The translations under genes and the position numbers were made by a program. A stretch of DNA of 64,000 nt from Marinobacter zhanjiangensis. Lineage in GTDB: Bacteria > Pseudomonadota > Gammaproteobacteria > Pseudomonadales > Oleiphilaceae. Below, piece by piece: positions 1-9,249 of this stretch (position 1 is the stretch's first letter; the number at the start of each line of letters is the position of its first letter). The notes under the pieces were generated by a model that did no database searches, was not told the DNA's origin, and saw nothing but the letters and a program-made list of their open reading frames with translations. The DNA is taken from assembly GCF_014651935.1 (NCBI RefSeq), contig NZ_BMXV01000003.1:186001-250000 (forward strand), in the 5' to 3' direction.

Positions 1-650
1 AAGAAACCATCACTGAACGGCTGAACCAGTCGGTTCCCGGTCTGAGGGTTGATGATGTGTCGGAGTCGGCGGTACCGGGGCTGTATGAAGTCCGGACCAA
101 CAACCGCGACATGATCTACGCCACTGAAGACGGCGAGTACATTATTGCCGGTGAACTGTTGCAGCTCACCGACGAGGGTGTGGTCAACGTTACCGAGCAG
201 GCCAGGGCCGGCGAGCGGGGCGAAACCATGGCGGCTTACGGCGAGGAAGGACTGATCACTTTCAAGGCGGACGAGGAGCAGGCCGTGGTGGATGTGTTCA
301 CCGATATCGATTGTCCCTATTGCCGCAAGCTGCATGACGAAATGGATCGTCTTAACGAGCTTGGTATCACCGTAAACTACTATGCCTTTCCTCGCTCGGG
401 GCCTGGTACCCCCTCGTTCCGTAAATATGAGTCGGTGTGGTGTGCGGATGACCCGCAGGCTGCCATGAGCCAGGCCAAAGCCGGTGAACAGGTTGAGGAA
501 ATCACCTGCGAAAACCCGGTGGCCGAGCAGTATCGCCTGGGTCAGCAGGTGGGTGTGACCGGTACGCCGGCGATCCTGCTGGAAGATGGCGAGATGATTC
601 GTGGCTACGTACCGGCAGAGAAGCTGGCCGAAGGCCTGGGGTTGCTGTGA
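1..650 (+). CDS. dsbC: Thiol:disulfide interchange protein DsbC, 5'-truncated by window edge
   Basis: C-terminal part of the periplasmic disulfide isomerase DsbC, which shuffles wrong disulfides in exported proteins. The frame is open from base 3, so the true start and signal peptide lie left of the window; the GTG at 57 is internal. The visible part begins in the N-terminal dimerisation segment (PGLRV, PGLYEV) and continues into a thioredoxin fold with a CPYC active site (bases 312-323), the CPYC/CGYC type used by DsbC and DsbG. A cis-proline loop TGTPAI follows near base 561. Two further cysteines (WCADD, ITCEN) match the second, structural disulfide of DsbC. It lies 95 bases before hom in the same direction, an order also known from Pseudomonas relatives. 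Family assignment is firm. Confidence 0.93.
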   Translation, partial: ETITERLNQSVPGLRVDDVSESAVPGLYEVRTNNRDMIYATEDGEYIIAGELLQLTDEGVVNVTEQARAGERGETMAAYGEEGLITFKADEEQAVVDVFTDIDCPYCRKLHDEMDRLNELGITVNYYAFPRSGPGTPSFRKYESVWCADDPQAAMSQAKAGEQVEEITCENPVAEQYRLGQQVGVTGTPAILLEDGEMIRGYVPAEKLAEGLGLL

Positions 651-701
651 GCTGCCACGGGTAATGGCACGGCCGGTGCTGTTCTGAGCCTTGCTAATCG
701 G

Positions 702-707
702 TATACT
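702..707 (+). promoter_or_regulatory. Possible -10 box for hom-thrC
   Basis: TATACT matches a sigma-70 -10 hexamer at 5 of 6 positions and lies 39 bases before the hom start. No good -35 is seen at 16-18 bases upstream, so this is only a candidate. Confidence 0.25.
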
Positions 708-745
708 ATGCGCGCTATTCATTTAACGGGCATTGAGGTGGCAGC

Positions 746-2047
746 TTGAAAGAAGTCAGGGTCGGAATCTGCGGATTGGGAACCGTCGGTGGCGGAACGT
801 TTAACGTGCTGGCCAGGAATGCCGGCCTGATTTCCGGTCGTGCTGGTTGCAGTATCCGGACCGCACGAGTGGCGACACGTACCTGGCGGGATGATATCGA
901 CCTGGGAGATATTCCCTTCAGTACCGATATCATGGATGTGGTCAACGATCCGGATGTGGATATCGTCGTCGAGCTGATCGGTGGCTATGAAGCCGCCCTG
1001 GAGCTGGTTCTGGCTGCCATTGCCGGGGGCAAGCATGTGGTCACCGCCAACAAGGCGTTGATTGCTGTCCACGGTAACGAAATCTTCGAGGCTGCCGACA
1101 AGGCCGGCGTGGTGGTTGCCTACGAGGCCGGCGTTGCCGGGGGTATTCCGGTCATCAAGGCCATTCGTGAAGGTCTGGCGGCCAACCGCATTGACTGGCT
1201 GGCCGGCATCATCAACGGCACCGGCAACTTCATCCTCACCGAGATGCGCAAGGGCCGGGCGTTCAACGAGGTGCTGCAGGAAGCCCAGGACCTGGGCTAC
1301 GCCGAAGCAGACCCCACCTTCGATGTGGAAGGGGTGGACGCCGCCCACAAGCTCACCATCATGGCCTCCGCCAGCTTCGGGGTGCCGCTTCAGTTCGAGC
1401 GTGCCTACACCGAGGGCATCTCCCGTCTGACTCCCTATGACATTGCCCATGCCGAATTGCTGGGCTATCGCGTCAAGCACCTGGGCATTGCCCGTCGCCG
1501 GGAAGGCGGTATCGAACTGCGGGTTCACCCCACCCTGGTTCCCCGTAGTCACCTGATTGCGCAGGTGGACGGTGTGCTCAACGCTGTTCTGGTGGATGGC
1601 GATGCCGTGGGCCAGACCATGTATTACGGGCCGGGCGCCGGTGACGAGGCGACCGCCTCCGCGGTGATTGCGGACATCGTCGATGTGGCCCGGACCATCC
1701 AGGGAGGCGGCGCAGGCCGCGTGCCTTATCTGGGCTTTGCGCCGGATGCCATCGAGAATCTGGAAGTGCTGCCCATGGAGTTCACCCAGTCAGCCTACTA
1801 TCTGCGTATCCAGGCCCTGGACCGTCCGGGTGTGCTGGCGAAGGTGGCTTCCATTCTCAGTGAGCATGGCATCAATATCGAATCCATCATGCAGAAGGAA
1901 TCCGAGGTCCATGACGGTCGGATTCCGGTGATTATCCTTACCCACACGGTGCAGGAACGTCAGGTCAACCAGGCTATCGAGGATCTGGAAGCCCTGGATG
2001 AGGTGGACGATCAGGTTGTCCGCATCCGCGCAGAAAACTTCAACTGA
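746..2047 (+). CDS. hom: Homoserine dehydrogenase
   Basis: Reduces aspartate semialdehyde to homoserine, the branch point to threonine and methionine. The 433-residue protein has an N-terminal Rossmann fold (GLGTVG at residues 10-15), the central catalytic and dimerisation domain with the conserved NGTGNFILTEM and YAEADPTFDVEG motifs, and a C-terminal ACT domain (about residues 350-430). The ACT domain normally gives threonine feedback inhibition. The start is TTG, placed 8 bases after GAGG; no ATG or GTG in frame fits the Rossmann fold better. The length is that of the stand-alone enzyme, not the aspartokinase fusion. thrC follows after 11 bases, so the two form a threonine operon. Confidence 0.97.
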   Translation: MKEVRVGICGLGTVGGGTFNVLARNAGLISGRAGCSIRTARVATRTWRDDIDLGDIPFSTDIMDVVNDPDVDIVVELIGGYEAALELVLAAIAGGKHVVTANKALIAVHGNEIFEAADKAGVVVAYEAGVAGGIPVIKAIREGLAANRIDWLAGIINGTGNFILTEMRKGRAFNEVLQEAQDLGYAEADPTFDVEGVDAAHKLTIMASASFGVPLQFERAYTEGISRLTPYDIAHAELLGYRVKHLGIARRREGGIELRVHPTLVPRSHLIAQVDGVLNAVLVDGDAVGQTMYYGPGAGDEATASAVIADIVDVARTIQGGGAGRVPYLGFAPDAIENLEVLPMEFTQSAYYLRIQALDRPGVLAKVASILSEHGINIESIMQKESEVHDGRIPVIILTHTVQERQVNQAIEDLEALDEVDDQVVRIRAENFN

Positions 2048-2058
2048 CAGGTAACCAC

Positions 2059-3459
2059 GTGAGATACATCAGTACACGGGGCGAAGCTCCGGCCCTGGGC
2101 TTTGAAGACGTTCTTCTGACCGGTCTGGCGACGGACGGGGGGCTCTATGTGCCGGAGTCGCTACCGCATTTCAGCCTGGAGGAAATCCGCAGCTGGCGTG
2201 GCCTGTCCTACAGCGAACTGGCGTTCAAGGTCATGTATCCGTTCGTGGACGATGCCATTCCCGAGGTGGATTTCCGCCAGATGCTGGAGGAAACCTACGA
2301 CGTATTCGCCCACAAGGCCATCGCGCCACTGGTTCAGCTGGATGTCAACGAATGGGTGCTGGAGCTGTTCCGCGGCCCGACCTTGGCGTTCAAGGATTTC
2401 GCCCTGCAACTGCTTGGCCGCCTGCTGGACTATGTACTGGAAAAGCGTGGCGAGCATGCGGTAATCATGGGCGCCACTTCCGGTGATACCGGCTCTGCCG
2501 CCATCGAGGGTTGCCGCCGTTGCGAGCACGTGGATATTTTCATCCTGCATCCCCACGAGCGGGTTTCCGAGGTACAGCGCCGGCAGATGACCACTGTGCC
2601 CGGCGACAATATCCACAATATTGCGGTGAAGGGCAATTTCGATGACTGCCAGCGCATGGTCAAGGCCAGCTTTGGCGACCAGTCGTTCATGGGGGGCAAG
2701 GTCCGTCTGGCGGCGGTGAACTCCATCAACTGGGCCCGGATCATGGCCCAGATCGTCTATTACTTTCAGGCGTCCCTGTCACTGGGTGGCCCGGACCGCT
2801 CCATGGCGTTCTCGGTACCCACCGGCAACTTCGGAGACATCTTTGCCGGTTACCTGGCAAAGAAAATGGGCCTGCCCATCTCGCAACTGGTGATCGCCAC
2901 CAACCGCAACGATATTCTGCATCGCTTCATGAGCGGCAATCGGTATGAGCAGCACCAGCTGGAGCATACCCTGTCGCCAAGTATGGATATCATGGTGTCG
3001 AGCAACTTCGAGCGCCTGCTGTTCGACATGCATGGACGCGATGGCGCTGCCGTCAAGCTGCTGCTGGAGAATGCCGCCAAGGGGCCGGTGAGCATTGAGG
3101 ACTATCGCTGGCGCCATGCCCGCAAGCTGTTCGACAGTGAGTCGGTGGACGACAAGACCACCTGCGAGACCATCCGCCAGGTGTACGATGACAACGAATA
3201 CCTGCTGGACCCCCACACCGCCATTGGCGTAAGGGCAGCCCGGACCTGTCGCCGGGACAGCAGTGTGCCAATGATCACCCTGGGCACCGCGCACCCGGCC
3301 AAATTCCCGGATGCCATTGCCGCGGCCGGTCTGTCGGTCAGGCCGGAGCTGCCGCCCCATATGGCGGACCTGTTCGAGCGGGAAGAGCGCTACACCGTGC
3401 TCGAGAACAATCTGACCGCAGTTCAGGACTTCATGGCAAAGCACTGGAAATACGCCTGA
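2059..3459 (+). CDS. thrC: Threonine synthase
   Basis: PLP enzyme converting O-phosphohomoserine to threonine, the last step after hom. The 466-residue protein has the N-terminal RYISTRG start typical of the family. The PLP lysine lies in GPTLAFKDFALQ (K112), and the phosphate/PLP loop is seen in MGATSGDTGSAA. The length is that of the Pseudomonas/enteric class. The start is GTG, only 11 bases after the hom stop, which suggests translational coupling. No regulatory site is visible between the two genes. Confidence 0.97.
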   Translation: MRYISTRGEAPALGFEDVLLTGLATDGGLYVPESLPHFSLEEIRSWRGLSYSELAFKVMYPFVDDAIPEVDFRQMLEETYDVFAHKAIAPLVQLDVNEWVLELFRGPTLAFKDFALQLLGRLLDYVLEKRGEHAVIMGATSGDTGSAAIEGCRRCEHVDIFILHPHERVSEVQRRQMTTVPGDNIHNIAVKGNFDDCQRMVKASFGDQSFMGGKVRLAAVNSINWARIMAQIVYYFQASLSLGGPDRSMAFSVPTGNFGDIFAGYLAKKMGLPISQLVIATNRNDILHRFMSGNRYEQHQLEHTLSPSMDIMVSSNFERLLFDMHGRDGAAVKLLLENAAKGPVSIEDYRWRHARKLFDSESVDDKTTCETIRQVYDDNEYLLDPHTAIGVRAARTCRRDSSVPMITLGTAHPAKFPDAIAAAGLSVRPELPPHMADLFEREERYTVLENNLTAVQDFMAKHWKYA

Positions 3460-3497
3460 TGCACCCGGAGGGGGTCGCCCCTTCCGGCCACCACTGA

Positions 3498-5237
3498 GTG
3501 TCTATGACTCCCAAGAAAATTCTGCGCCGCCCCGGCTCTGATACCAATCAGGACGACTGGGGCAGTGACCTGCCGCCGTTACTTCGTCGACTCTACGCCT
3601 CACGGGGTGTGTCTTCCGATGCCGAGCTGAGCTATACCCTGAAGCACCTTGCGTCTCCCATGCAGTTGCGGGGAATCGACCGGGCCGTGGAGCTGCTGGC
3701 GGATGCCATCGAGCACCAGAAAAAGGTTGTGGTTCTCGGCGACTTCGACGCGGACGGCGCCACCAGTACGGCGGTGGCCATGCTTGGGCTTTCCATGCTG
3801 GGTTTGGGCCAGATCGATTTCCGTGTGCCCAGCCGTTTCGCCGACGGCTATGGCCTGACCCCTGGCATCATTCACCGCCTGGTGGAGGAGGGTGATACGC
3901 CAGACCTGCTGGTGACCGTGGACAACGGCATCTCGGCCCACGAAGGCGTGCGCGCCGCCCGTGAAGCCGGCATGAAGGTGGTGGTCACCGATCACCACCT
4001 GGCGGGCGAGAGTCTTCCGGAAGCGGATGCCATCGTGAATCCAAACCAGCCCCAGTGTCCCTTCCTGAGCAAGAATGCCGCCGGGGTCGGGGTGATGTTC
4101 TATGTGCTCACCGCCCTGCGCAAGCACCTGCGGGAGCAGGGCAGGCTGCCACAGCCGGAACCTAATCTCGGTACCCTGCTGGATCTGGTGGCCCTGGGCA
4201 CGGTGGCGGATGTGGTGCCTCTGGATCACAACAACCGCATTTTCGTGGAGCAAGGCCTGCGCCGCATCCGGCAGGGTCTGGCCCGGCCGGGGATCCTGGC
4301 ACTGCTGGAAGTGGCCGGTCGCGATCACACGGTGATCAGCTCCACCGACCTGGGCTTCGTGGTGGGCCCGCGCCTGAATGCCGCCGGGCGCCTGGACGAC
4401 ATGAGCATTGGTATTGCCTGCCTGCTGGCGGATGACCCCGATGAGGCCATGCATCTGGCCCGGGAGCTGGATACCTTCAACCGGGAGCGGCGCACCATCG
4501 AACGTGACATGAAGGCCCAGGCTCAGGAGTTGCTGGCCTCCATGTCACTGGACCTGGAAGGCCTGCCCTGGGGGCTGGCGCTGTTTGATCCGGATTGGCA
4601 CCAGGGGGTGATCGGTATCCTGGCGGCCCGTATCCGGGAACAGACCCACCGGCCGACCATTGCGTTCGCTCCGGACGAGGAGGGTCAGCAGCTCAAGGGG
4701 TCGGCCCGCTCCATCCCCGGCCTGCACATCCGTGATGCCCTGACCGTGGTCGACGCCCGTCACCCGGGCCTGCTGAAAAAATTTGGTGGTCACGCCATGG
4801 CCGCCGGCATGACCATCGCCAGCGATGACCTGGCGCGCTTCAGCAAGGCCTTTGACGAGGCGGTAAGGGATGCGTTGACGGAAGACGACCTGGAGGCGGC
4901 CATTGTGACCGATGGCCCGTTGAGCCCTGCTGAATTGTGCCTGGAGACGGCCCATTTGCTGAAACGCGCCGGGCCCTGGGGCCAGCATTTCCCGGAACCT
5001 CTGTTCGATGGCGACTTCCGGGTGATCAGCCAGCGTATCGTTGGCGAGAATCACCTGAAACTGGTGCTGCAACCCGTGGACGGCCGCGATGCGGTGGATG
5101 GCATTGCGTTCAATACCGGGCCAGAGGTGCCGGATTTTACCCGCAGCGGCGCCCGGGTGGTCTACAAGCCGGATGCCAATACCTTCCGCGGGCGTACCAG
5201 CCTGCAATTACTGATTGACTATCTGGAGCCGATTTAG
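3498..5237 (+). CDS. recJ: Single-stranded-DNA-specific exonuclease RecJ
   Basis: 5'-3' exonuclease for single-stranded DNA in RecF-pathway recombination, mismatch and base-excision repair. The DHH phosphoesterase core is complete: DFDADG at residues 82-87, TVDNGISAHEG, and VTDHH as the metal-binding motif. The DHHA1 part carries GSARSIPGLHI and GGHAMAAG, and a C-terminal OB-fold closes the protein. 579 residues is the normal size. Two starts are possible: GTG at 3498 or ATG six bases on (3504); either changes only two residues. It stands 38 bases behind thrC. An inverted-repeat element separates it from the convergent lnt. Confidence 0.97.
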   Translation: MSMTPKKILRRPGSDTNQDDWGSDLPPLLRRLYASRGVSSDAELSYTLKHLASPMQLRGIDRAVELLADAIEHQKKVVVLGDFDADGATSTAVAMLGLSMLGLGQIDFRVPSRFADGYGLTPGIIHRLVEEGDTPDLLVTVDNGISAHEGVRAAREAGMKVVVTDHHLAGESLPEADAIVNPNQPQCPFLSKNAAGVGVMFYVLTALRKHLREQGRLPQPEPNLGTLLDLVALGTVADVVPLDHNNRIFVEQGLRRIRQGLARPGILALLEVAGRDHTVISSTDLGFVVGPRLNAAGRLDDMSIGIACLLADDPDEAMHLARELDTFNRERRTIERDMKAQAQELLASMSLDLEGLPWGLALFDPDWHQGVIGILAARIREQTHRPTIAFAPDEEGQQLKGSARSIPGLHIRDALTVVDARHPGLLKKFGGHAMAAGMTIASDDLARFSKAFDEAVRDALTEDDLEAAIVTDGPLSPAELCLETAHLLKRAGPWGQHFPEPLFDGDFRVISQRIVGENHLKLVLQPVDGRDAVDGIAFNTGPEVPDFTRSGARVVYKPDANTFRGRTSLQLLIDYLEPI

Positions 5238-5360
5238 CCCCTCTCCCTTGAGGGGAGAGGGGTTGGGGTGAGGGTGGAGACCCCCGACTCCGTCATTCGA
5301 CTTGGCGCCCTTTGCGGGCGCTCCCCCTCACCCTGACCCTCTCCCTCCAGGGGAGAGGGG
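5238..5360. repeat. 123-base inverted-repeat element between recJ and lnt
   Basis: The arms 5238-5274 and 5325-5360 are inverted copies of each other. Each arm itself contains a hairpin made of CCCTCTCCC and GGGAGAGGG, followed by a GGGTGAGGG tail. Between them sits a third hairpin, GCGCCC/GGGCGC (5305-5310 and 5316-5321). The element starts directly after the recJ stop. Similar CCCTCTCC/GGAGAGGG elements are scattered in many proteobacterial genomes. Placed between convergent genes it may also end transcription from both sides; that role is an inference. Confidence 0.75.
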
Positions 5361-5386
5361 ACGCATGCCGCTGGTAGGGTGCGCTA

Positions 5387-6913
5387 TCACGGTTTCGGAA
5401 TCACCCGCTCCCGCACGAAAACGATCAGTATCGCCACCAGCGTGAGTACCGGCCAGGACCCGGTCAGCATGAACGGGGTGTTGCCACTGGCCGTGCGAAC
5501 CTCGCCGTCCATCACCGACCGCTCGAACTGGGGGATGCGCTCCGTGATCTGGCCCTTCTGGTCAATGACCGCGGTTACCCCGTTGTTGGTGCCCCGCAGC
5601 ATGTAGCGCCCGGTTTCCAGGGCCCGCATGCGGGCCATCTGCAAGTGCTGGTGAGGGCCGATGGAGTCCCCGAACCAGCCGTCGTTGCTGATGGTCACCA
5701 GCATATTGCCACGACGGGCATTCATGGCCACGAAATCCGGGTAGGCCACCTCGTAGCAGATGGCAGGTGTCAGCCGTGCCTTGCCGGCTTCCAGTGGATG
5801 CTGGTATTTAGGCCCGGCGCTGAAGCTGGACATGGGCAGATCGAAGAATCCGATAATGCCCCGCAGCCACTGCTCCAGCGGAACATACTCGCCGAAAGGC
5901 ACCAGCTTTTGCTTGTGGTAGACGCCTTCACCCGGCTCGCCAATGGCCATGATGGAATTATGGAAGGTGTAGTCCTCCCGGTCGGCACTGTAGGTGTACC
6001 AGGGGATACCGCTGATCAGCGTGCTGTCCTCGCCCAGCCTGGACTGGATGTGCTCGATGATCGGCCCGGCCTGGTCCTGGGTAATGGGAATGGCCGTTTC
6101 CGGCCAGAGAATGATATCCCGGTTCCAGTTATCCTCTGTCAGCTCCAGATAGATCACCAGTTGATCCCGCAGGAAATCCGGGTCCCATTTTATCTGCTGG
6201 GGGATGTTGCCCTGCATGGTGGCGAAACTCAGCGTCTCTTCAGACACTTCGGTCCACTGAATGCGGTTCAGCGCGGGCCCGGCCAGCCAGATCGCCAGGG
6301 TGCAGGCGCCGACTATCGCCGCCCGGGATCGCTGCCTGGCCTGAAGTAGCCAGTAGAGACCATACAGGGCGGCACCGGTGGCGGTTACCACAAGGGTAAT
6401 GCCGTGAACGCCGGTGACCGGCGCCCAGCCCGCCAGGGGCCCATCCACGTGCGCGGTGCCCAGGTAGGACCAGGGGAACCCGGTAAGCAGCCAGCCCCGG
6501 ATCCAGTCCGCCAGTACCCACACCGCAGGGAACAGGATCAGCCGTCGGACCTCGCTGTGCTTCGCCAGCTTGCCCCAGAACCAGAAGGCCAGGCCGTGCA
6601 CCAGGGCGAGTCCTGCCACAAACAGAACCATCAGCGTCACCGCAATGGGGATCGAGGTGTTGCCGTGTTCGCTGATGCTGATATAGATCCAGGTAACGCT
6701 GGATGCAAACAGCCCCAGGCCGGTCATCCAACCGGCCAGGAACAGGTGTCGCGACGCCAGGGGCAGGGCGGCAAATACGATCAGGGCGGTGGACAGCGGC
6801 CCGATCCACCACCATTGCCAGGGCGACAGGGTCAGCGTCTGAAGTGCGCCAGCCAGCACCAGAAGCAGGTAGTTGAGCCAGCGTGGCGTTCCGGCCAGCG
6901 GATTACTCGACAT
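5387..6913 (-). CDS. lnt: Apolipoprotein N-acyltransferase
   Basis: Inner-membrane enzyme that adds the third acyl chain to lipoproteins. About six hydrophobic helices fill the N-terminal 200 residues, followed by a periplasmic nitrilase-fold domain. The catalytic triad is in place: E272 (LWPETAIP), K336 (KQKLVPFGEY) and C386 (PAICYEVAYP), close to E267/K335/C387 of E. coli. At 508 residues it is full length. Its start overlaps the corC stop by 11 bases, so it is translated last in the miaB-phoH-ybeY-corC-lnt run. Confidence 0.96.
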   Translation of the reverse strand: MSSNPLAGTPRWLNYLLLVLAGALQTLTLSPWQWWWIGPLSTALIVFAALPLASRHLFLAGWMTGLGLFASSVTWIYISISEHGNTSIPIAVTLMVLFVAGLALVHGLAFWFWGKLAKHSEVRRLILFPAVWVLADWIRGWLLTGFPWSYLGTAHVDGPLAGWAPVTGVHGITLVVTATGAALYGLYWLLQARQRSRAAIVGACTLAIWLAGPALNRIQWTEVSEETLSFATMQGNIPQQIKWDPDFLRDQLVIYLELTEDNWNRDIILWPETAIPITQDQAGPIIEHIQSRLGEDSTLISGIPWYTYSADREDYTFHNSIMAIGEPGEGVYHKQKLVPFGEYVPLEQWLRGIIGFFDLPMSSFSAGPKYQHPLEAGKARLTPAICYEVAYPDFVAMNARRGNMLVTISNDGWFGDSIGPHQHLQMARMRALETGRYMLRGTNNGVTAVIDQKGQITERIPQFERSVMDGEVRTASGNTPFMLTGSWPVLTLVAILIVFVRERVIPKP

Positions 6914-7751
6914 CGTCCCTCGTCACCTGCAGCAACCGGATGACCCGGTTGTCGGCGTTGGCAATGGTAAAAGTGAAGCCATGGAAGCTGATGGTCTCGC
7001 CCCGGCGGGGCAGGTGGCCGAATTCCTTGAGCACGATGCCGCCAATGGTATCGAACTCCTGCTGATCCATTTCGGTACCAAAAAATTCGTTGAAGTCTTC
7101 TACCGAGGTCATCGCCTTGATAGCCCAGGAACCATCACCGTGGGGCTTGATGTTGGTTTCCTCGTCGAAGTCGTGTTCGTCCTCGATCTCACCCACAATC
7201 TGCTCAAGCACGTCCTCGATGGTGATCAGGCCGGCGGTGCCGCCATACTCGTCGACCACGATGGCCATGTGGTTGCGGGTTTCCTTGAATTCCTTGAGCA
7301 GCTGATTGAGGCGTTTGCTCTCGGGCACGAAGGTAGGCGGACGCAGAATCTCGCGGATACGGTTCCAGTTCAGGTCATTGTTCAGGGCCAGTGGCAGCAG
7401 ATCCTTCGCCAGCAATACGCCGATGACGTCGTCCTGGCTGTCGCCGATGACCGGGAAGCGGCTGTGGGCCGAGTCGATGATTTCCTTGAGGAAGGATTTG
7501 GGCTCCTGAGCCCCCTTCACGGTCACCATCTGGGAGCGGGGTATCATGATTTCGTCGACACGCATGTCAATGACCTGCATGGCGCCTTCGATGATGCTCA
7601 TGGCATCGCTGTCGATAATATTATGTTCTTCGGCATCGCGAAGAATCCCCAGCACGTCCTCGACGGACTCAGGCTCGCTGGAGAAAGCCTGGGATATTCG
7701 CTCCAGCCAGGACTTGTTGCCCTGGCCGCGACTCGACTGATCGTCGCTCAT
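6903..7751 (-). CDS. corC: CorC/HlyC-family CBS-domain protein (YbeX)
   Basis: Cytosolic protein of 282 residues with two CBS domains (roughly residues 70-190, including MRVDEIMIPRSQM and TAGLITIEDVLEQIVGEIEDE) and a C-terminal transporter-associated domain ending in a hydrophobic FTIANADNRVIRLLQV strand. The family has been linked to magnesium/cobalt efflux; E. coli YbeX has also been tied to ribosome metabolism, and its position next to ybeY supports the second view. It lacks the membrane domain of the longer HlyC proteins. Its ATG overlaps the ybeY stop (ATGA). Confidence 0.9.
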   Translation of the reverse strand: MSDDQSSRGQGNKSWLERISQAFSSEPESVEDVLGILRDAEEHNIIDSDAMSIIEGAMQVIDMRVDEIMIPRSQMVTVKGAQEPKSFLKEIIDSAHSRFPVIGDSQDDVIGVLLAKDLLPLALNNDLNWNRIREILRPPTFVPESKRLNQLLKEFKETRNHMAIVVDEYGGTAGLITIEDVLEQIVGEIEDEHDFDEETNIKPHGDGSWAIKAMTSVEDFNEFFGTEMDQQEFDTIGGIVLKEFGHLPRRGETISFHGFTFTIANADNRVIRLLQVTRDDVE

Positions 7752-8221
7752 GAGTGTGGTTCCGATTCCTCTGTCTGGTAAGGGTTGCTGAAGCCAAGTG
7801 TGGCCAGCAGCCGGATTTCCAGGGCTTCCATGACCCCGGCCTGGTCATCTTCAATATGGTCGTAACCCTGAAGATGCAACAGGCCGTGGATCACCATGTG
7901 GGCCCAGTGTGCTTCGGGTGTCTTGTTCTGTTCCGTGGCCTCGCGGGCCACCACCGGCGCGCAGATAACCAGATCGCCAGCCAGAGGGACTGTTATACCG
8001 GCTGGCGCTTCAAATGGGAAGGACAGCACATTGGTGGGCTTGTCCTTGCCACGAAACTGGTGGTTCAGGGCACGGCTCTCGGCCTCGTCCACCAGGCGCA
8101 GGGTGACCTCGGAATCGTCAGGCTGCTGCCAGCCGGCTTGCGCCCAGCGGGTCAACTCATGGTCTGTGGGCAGGTCATCGGTGTCGATGATCCGCTGGAT
8201 GTCGACGGTCAGCTGGCTCAT
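7748..8221 (-). CDS. ybeY: Endoribonuclease YbeY
   Basis: Zinc-dependent single-strand RNase for 16S rRNA 3'-end maturation and ribosome quality control. The signature H-x3-H-x5-H is present as H112, H116 and H122 (HMVIHGLLHLQGYDH), together with the upstream NVLSFPFEAP strand. 157 residues is normal. It overlaps phoH and corC by four bases at either end, the usual phoH-ybeY-corC arrangement, so all three are probably made in a fixed ratio. Confidence 0.96.
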   Translation of the reverse strand: MSQLTVDIQRIIDTDDLPTDHELTRWAQAGWQQPDDSEVTLRLVDEAESRALNHQFRGKDKPTNVLSFPFEAPAGITVPLAGDLVICAPVVAREATEQNKTPEAHWAHMVIHGLLHLQGYDHIEDDQAGVMEALEIRLLATLGFSNPYQTEESEPHS

Positions 8222-9249
8222 GTGGGAGTGCTGTCGCCAAAGGCGTCGTAGGCTTCAACAATACGTTGCACCAGCGGATGACGAACCACGTCGGCGGATT
8301 CGAAGCGGGTAAAGCCGATGCCGGAGACCTGGCTCAGTACGCTGGCAGCGTGGATCAGTCCCGAGTTCTGTCCCCGGGGCAGGTCCACCTGGGTGGTGTC
8401 ACCAGTGATTACCGCGGTGGAGCCGAAGCCGATCCGGGTCAGGAACATTTTCATCTGTTCGCGGGTGGTATTCTGACTTTCGTCCAGAATGATGAAGGAA
8501 TTATTAAGGGTCCGTCCGCGCATGAAGGCCAGCGGGGCAATTTCGATCACGCTTTTTTCGATCAGACGGGTGACCTGCTCGAAGCCCAGCATTTCATACA
8601 ATGCGTCGTAGAGGGGGCGCAGGTAAGGATCCACTTTCTGGGCCAGATCGCCGGGCAGGAAGCCCAGTTTCTCGCCCGCCTCTACCGCCGGTCGTACCAG
8701 CAAGATGCGTTTGACCTGTTCGTCTTTCAGGGCTTCCACGGCGCAGGCCACGGCGAGCCAGGTCTTGCCGGTACCGGCGGGGCCGATGCCGAAGTTGACG
8801 TCGTGGTTGCGGATGTTGTGGACGTATTTCTGCTGGTTCTTGCCCCGGGGCCGGGCCTGGAGTTTCGGGGTTTTGATGACGATCTGGTTGCCGTCCCACT
8901 CGGCGGCTTCCGGCAGGCGTTCGAAGCCGGATTCGCGGATGAACAGGTGGACGGTTTCCGGGCTGATGTCGTCGCTGGCTTCGGTTTCCCGATACAGGTG
9001 ACGGATGACCTCGGTGGCGGCGGTGGCGTTTTCCGGCTGGCCTTCGATGCGGAAATGGTGACCACGGCGGCCTATGCGGACGTCCATGCGGCGTTCGATG
9101 TGCTTCAGGTGTTCATCAAACTGTCCACACAGGACGGTCAGCCGGCGTTGGTCGGCTGGGCTCAGATCGAATTGTCGGGCTTCGGTGGTTGTAGTCAATC
9201 TTTCCTCTGGTTCGGTTTGGGGGTTGGGCCGTGGTGCCAGTCCCGGCAT
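8218..9249 (-). CDS. phoH: PhoH-like ATPase (YbeZ)
   Basis: Cytosolic P-loop ATPase that partners YbeY in rRNA processing. Walker A GPAGTGKT lies at residues 156-163, Walker B as FIILDESQN, preceded by an N-terminal KH-like RNA-binding segment. The open frame from the ATG at 9249, which immediately follows the miaB stop, gives 343 residues. An in-frame TTG at 9198 has a better ribosome site (AGAGG five bases before it) and gives a protein starting where I recall PhoH relatives beginning, so the true start may be 9198. The function does not depend on that choice. Confidence 0.93.
   Translation of the reverse strand: MPGLAPRPNPQTEPEERLTTTTEARQFDLSPADQRRLTVLCGQFDEHLKHIERRMDVRIGRRGHHFRIEGQPENATAATEVIRHLYRETEASDDISPETVHLFIRESGFERLPEAAEWDGNQIVIKTPKLQARPRGKNQQKYVHNIRNHDVNFGIGPAGTGKTWLAVACAVEALKDEQVKRILLVRPAVEAGEKLGFLPGDLAQKVDPYLRPLYDALYEMLGFEQVTRLIEKSVIEIAPLAFMRGRTLNNSFIILDESQNTTREQMKMFLTRIGFGSTAVITGDTTQVDLPRGQNSGLIHAASVLSQVSGIGFTRFESADVVRHPLVQRIVEAYDAFGDSTPT

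Noticed and set aside
57..650. GTG at 57 as the dsbC start
   Set aside because: The frame is open to the window edge and the upstream codons encode the DsbC dimerisation segment, so this GTG is internal.
5238..5360. Plain rho-independent terminator
   Set aside because: It has hairpins but no T-run, and the two-arm layout is that of a repeat element; a terminating role may be secondary.
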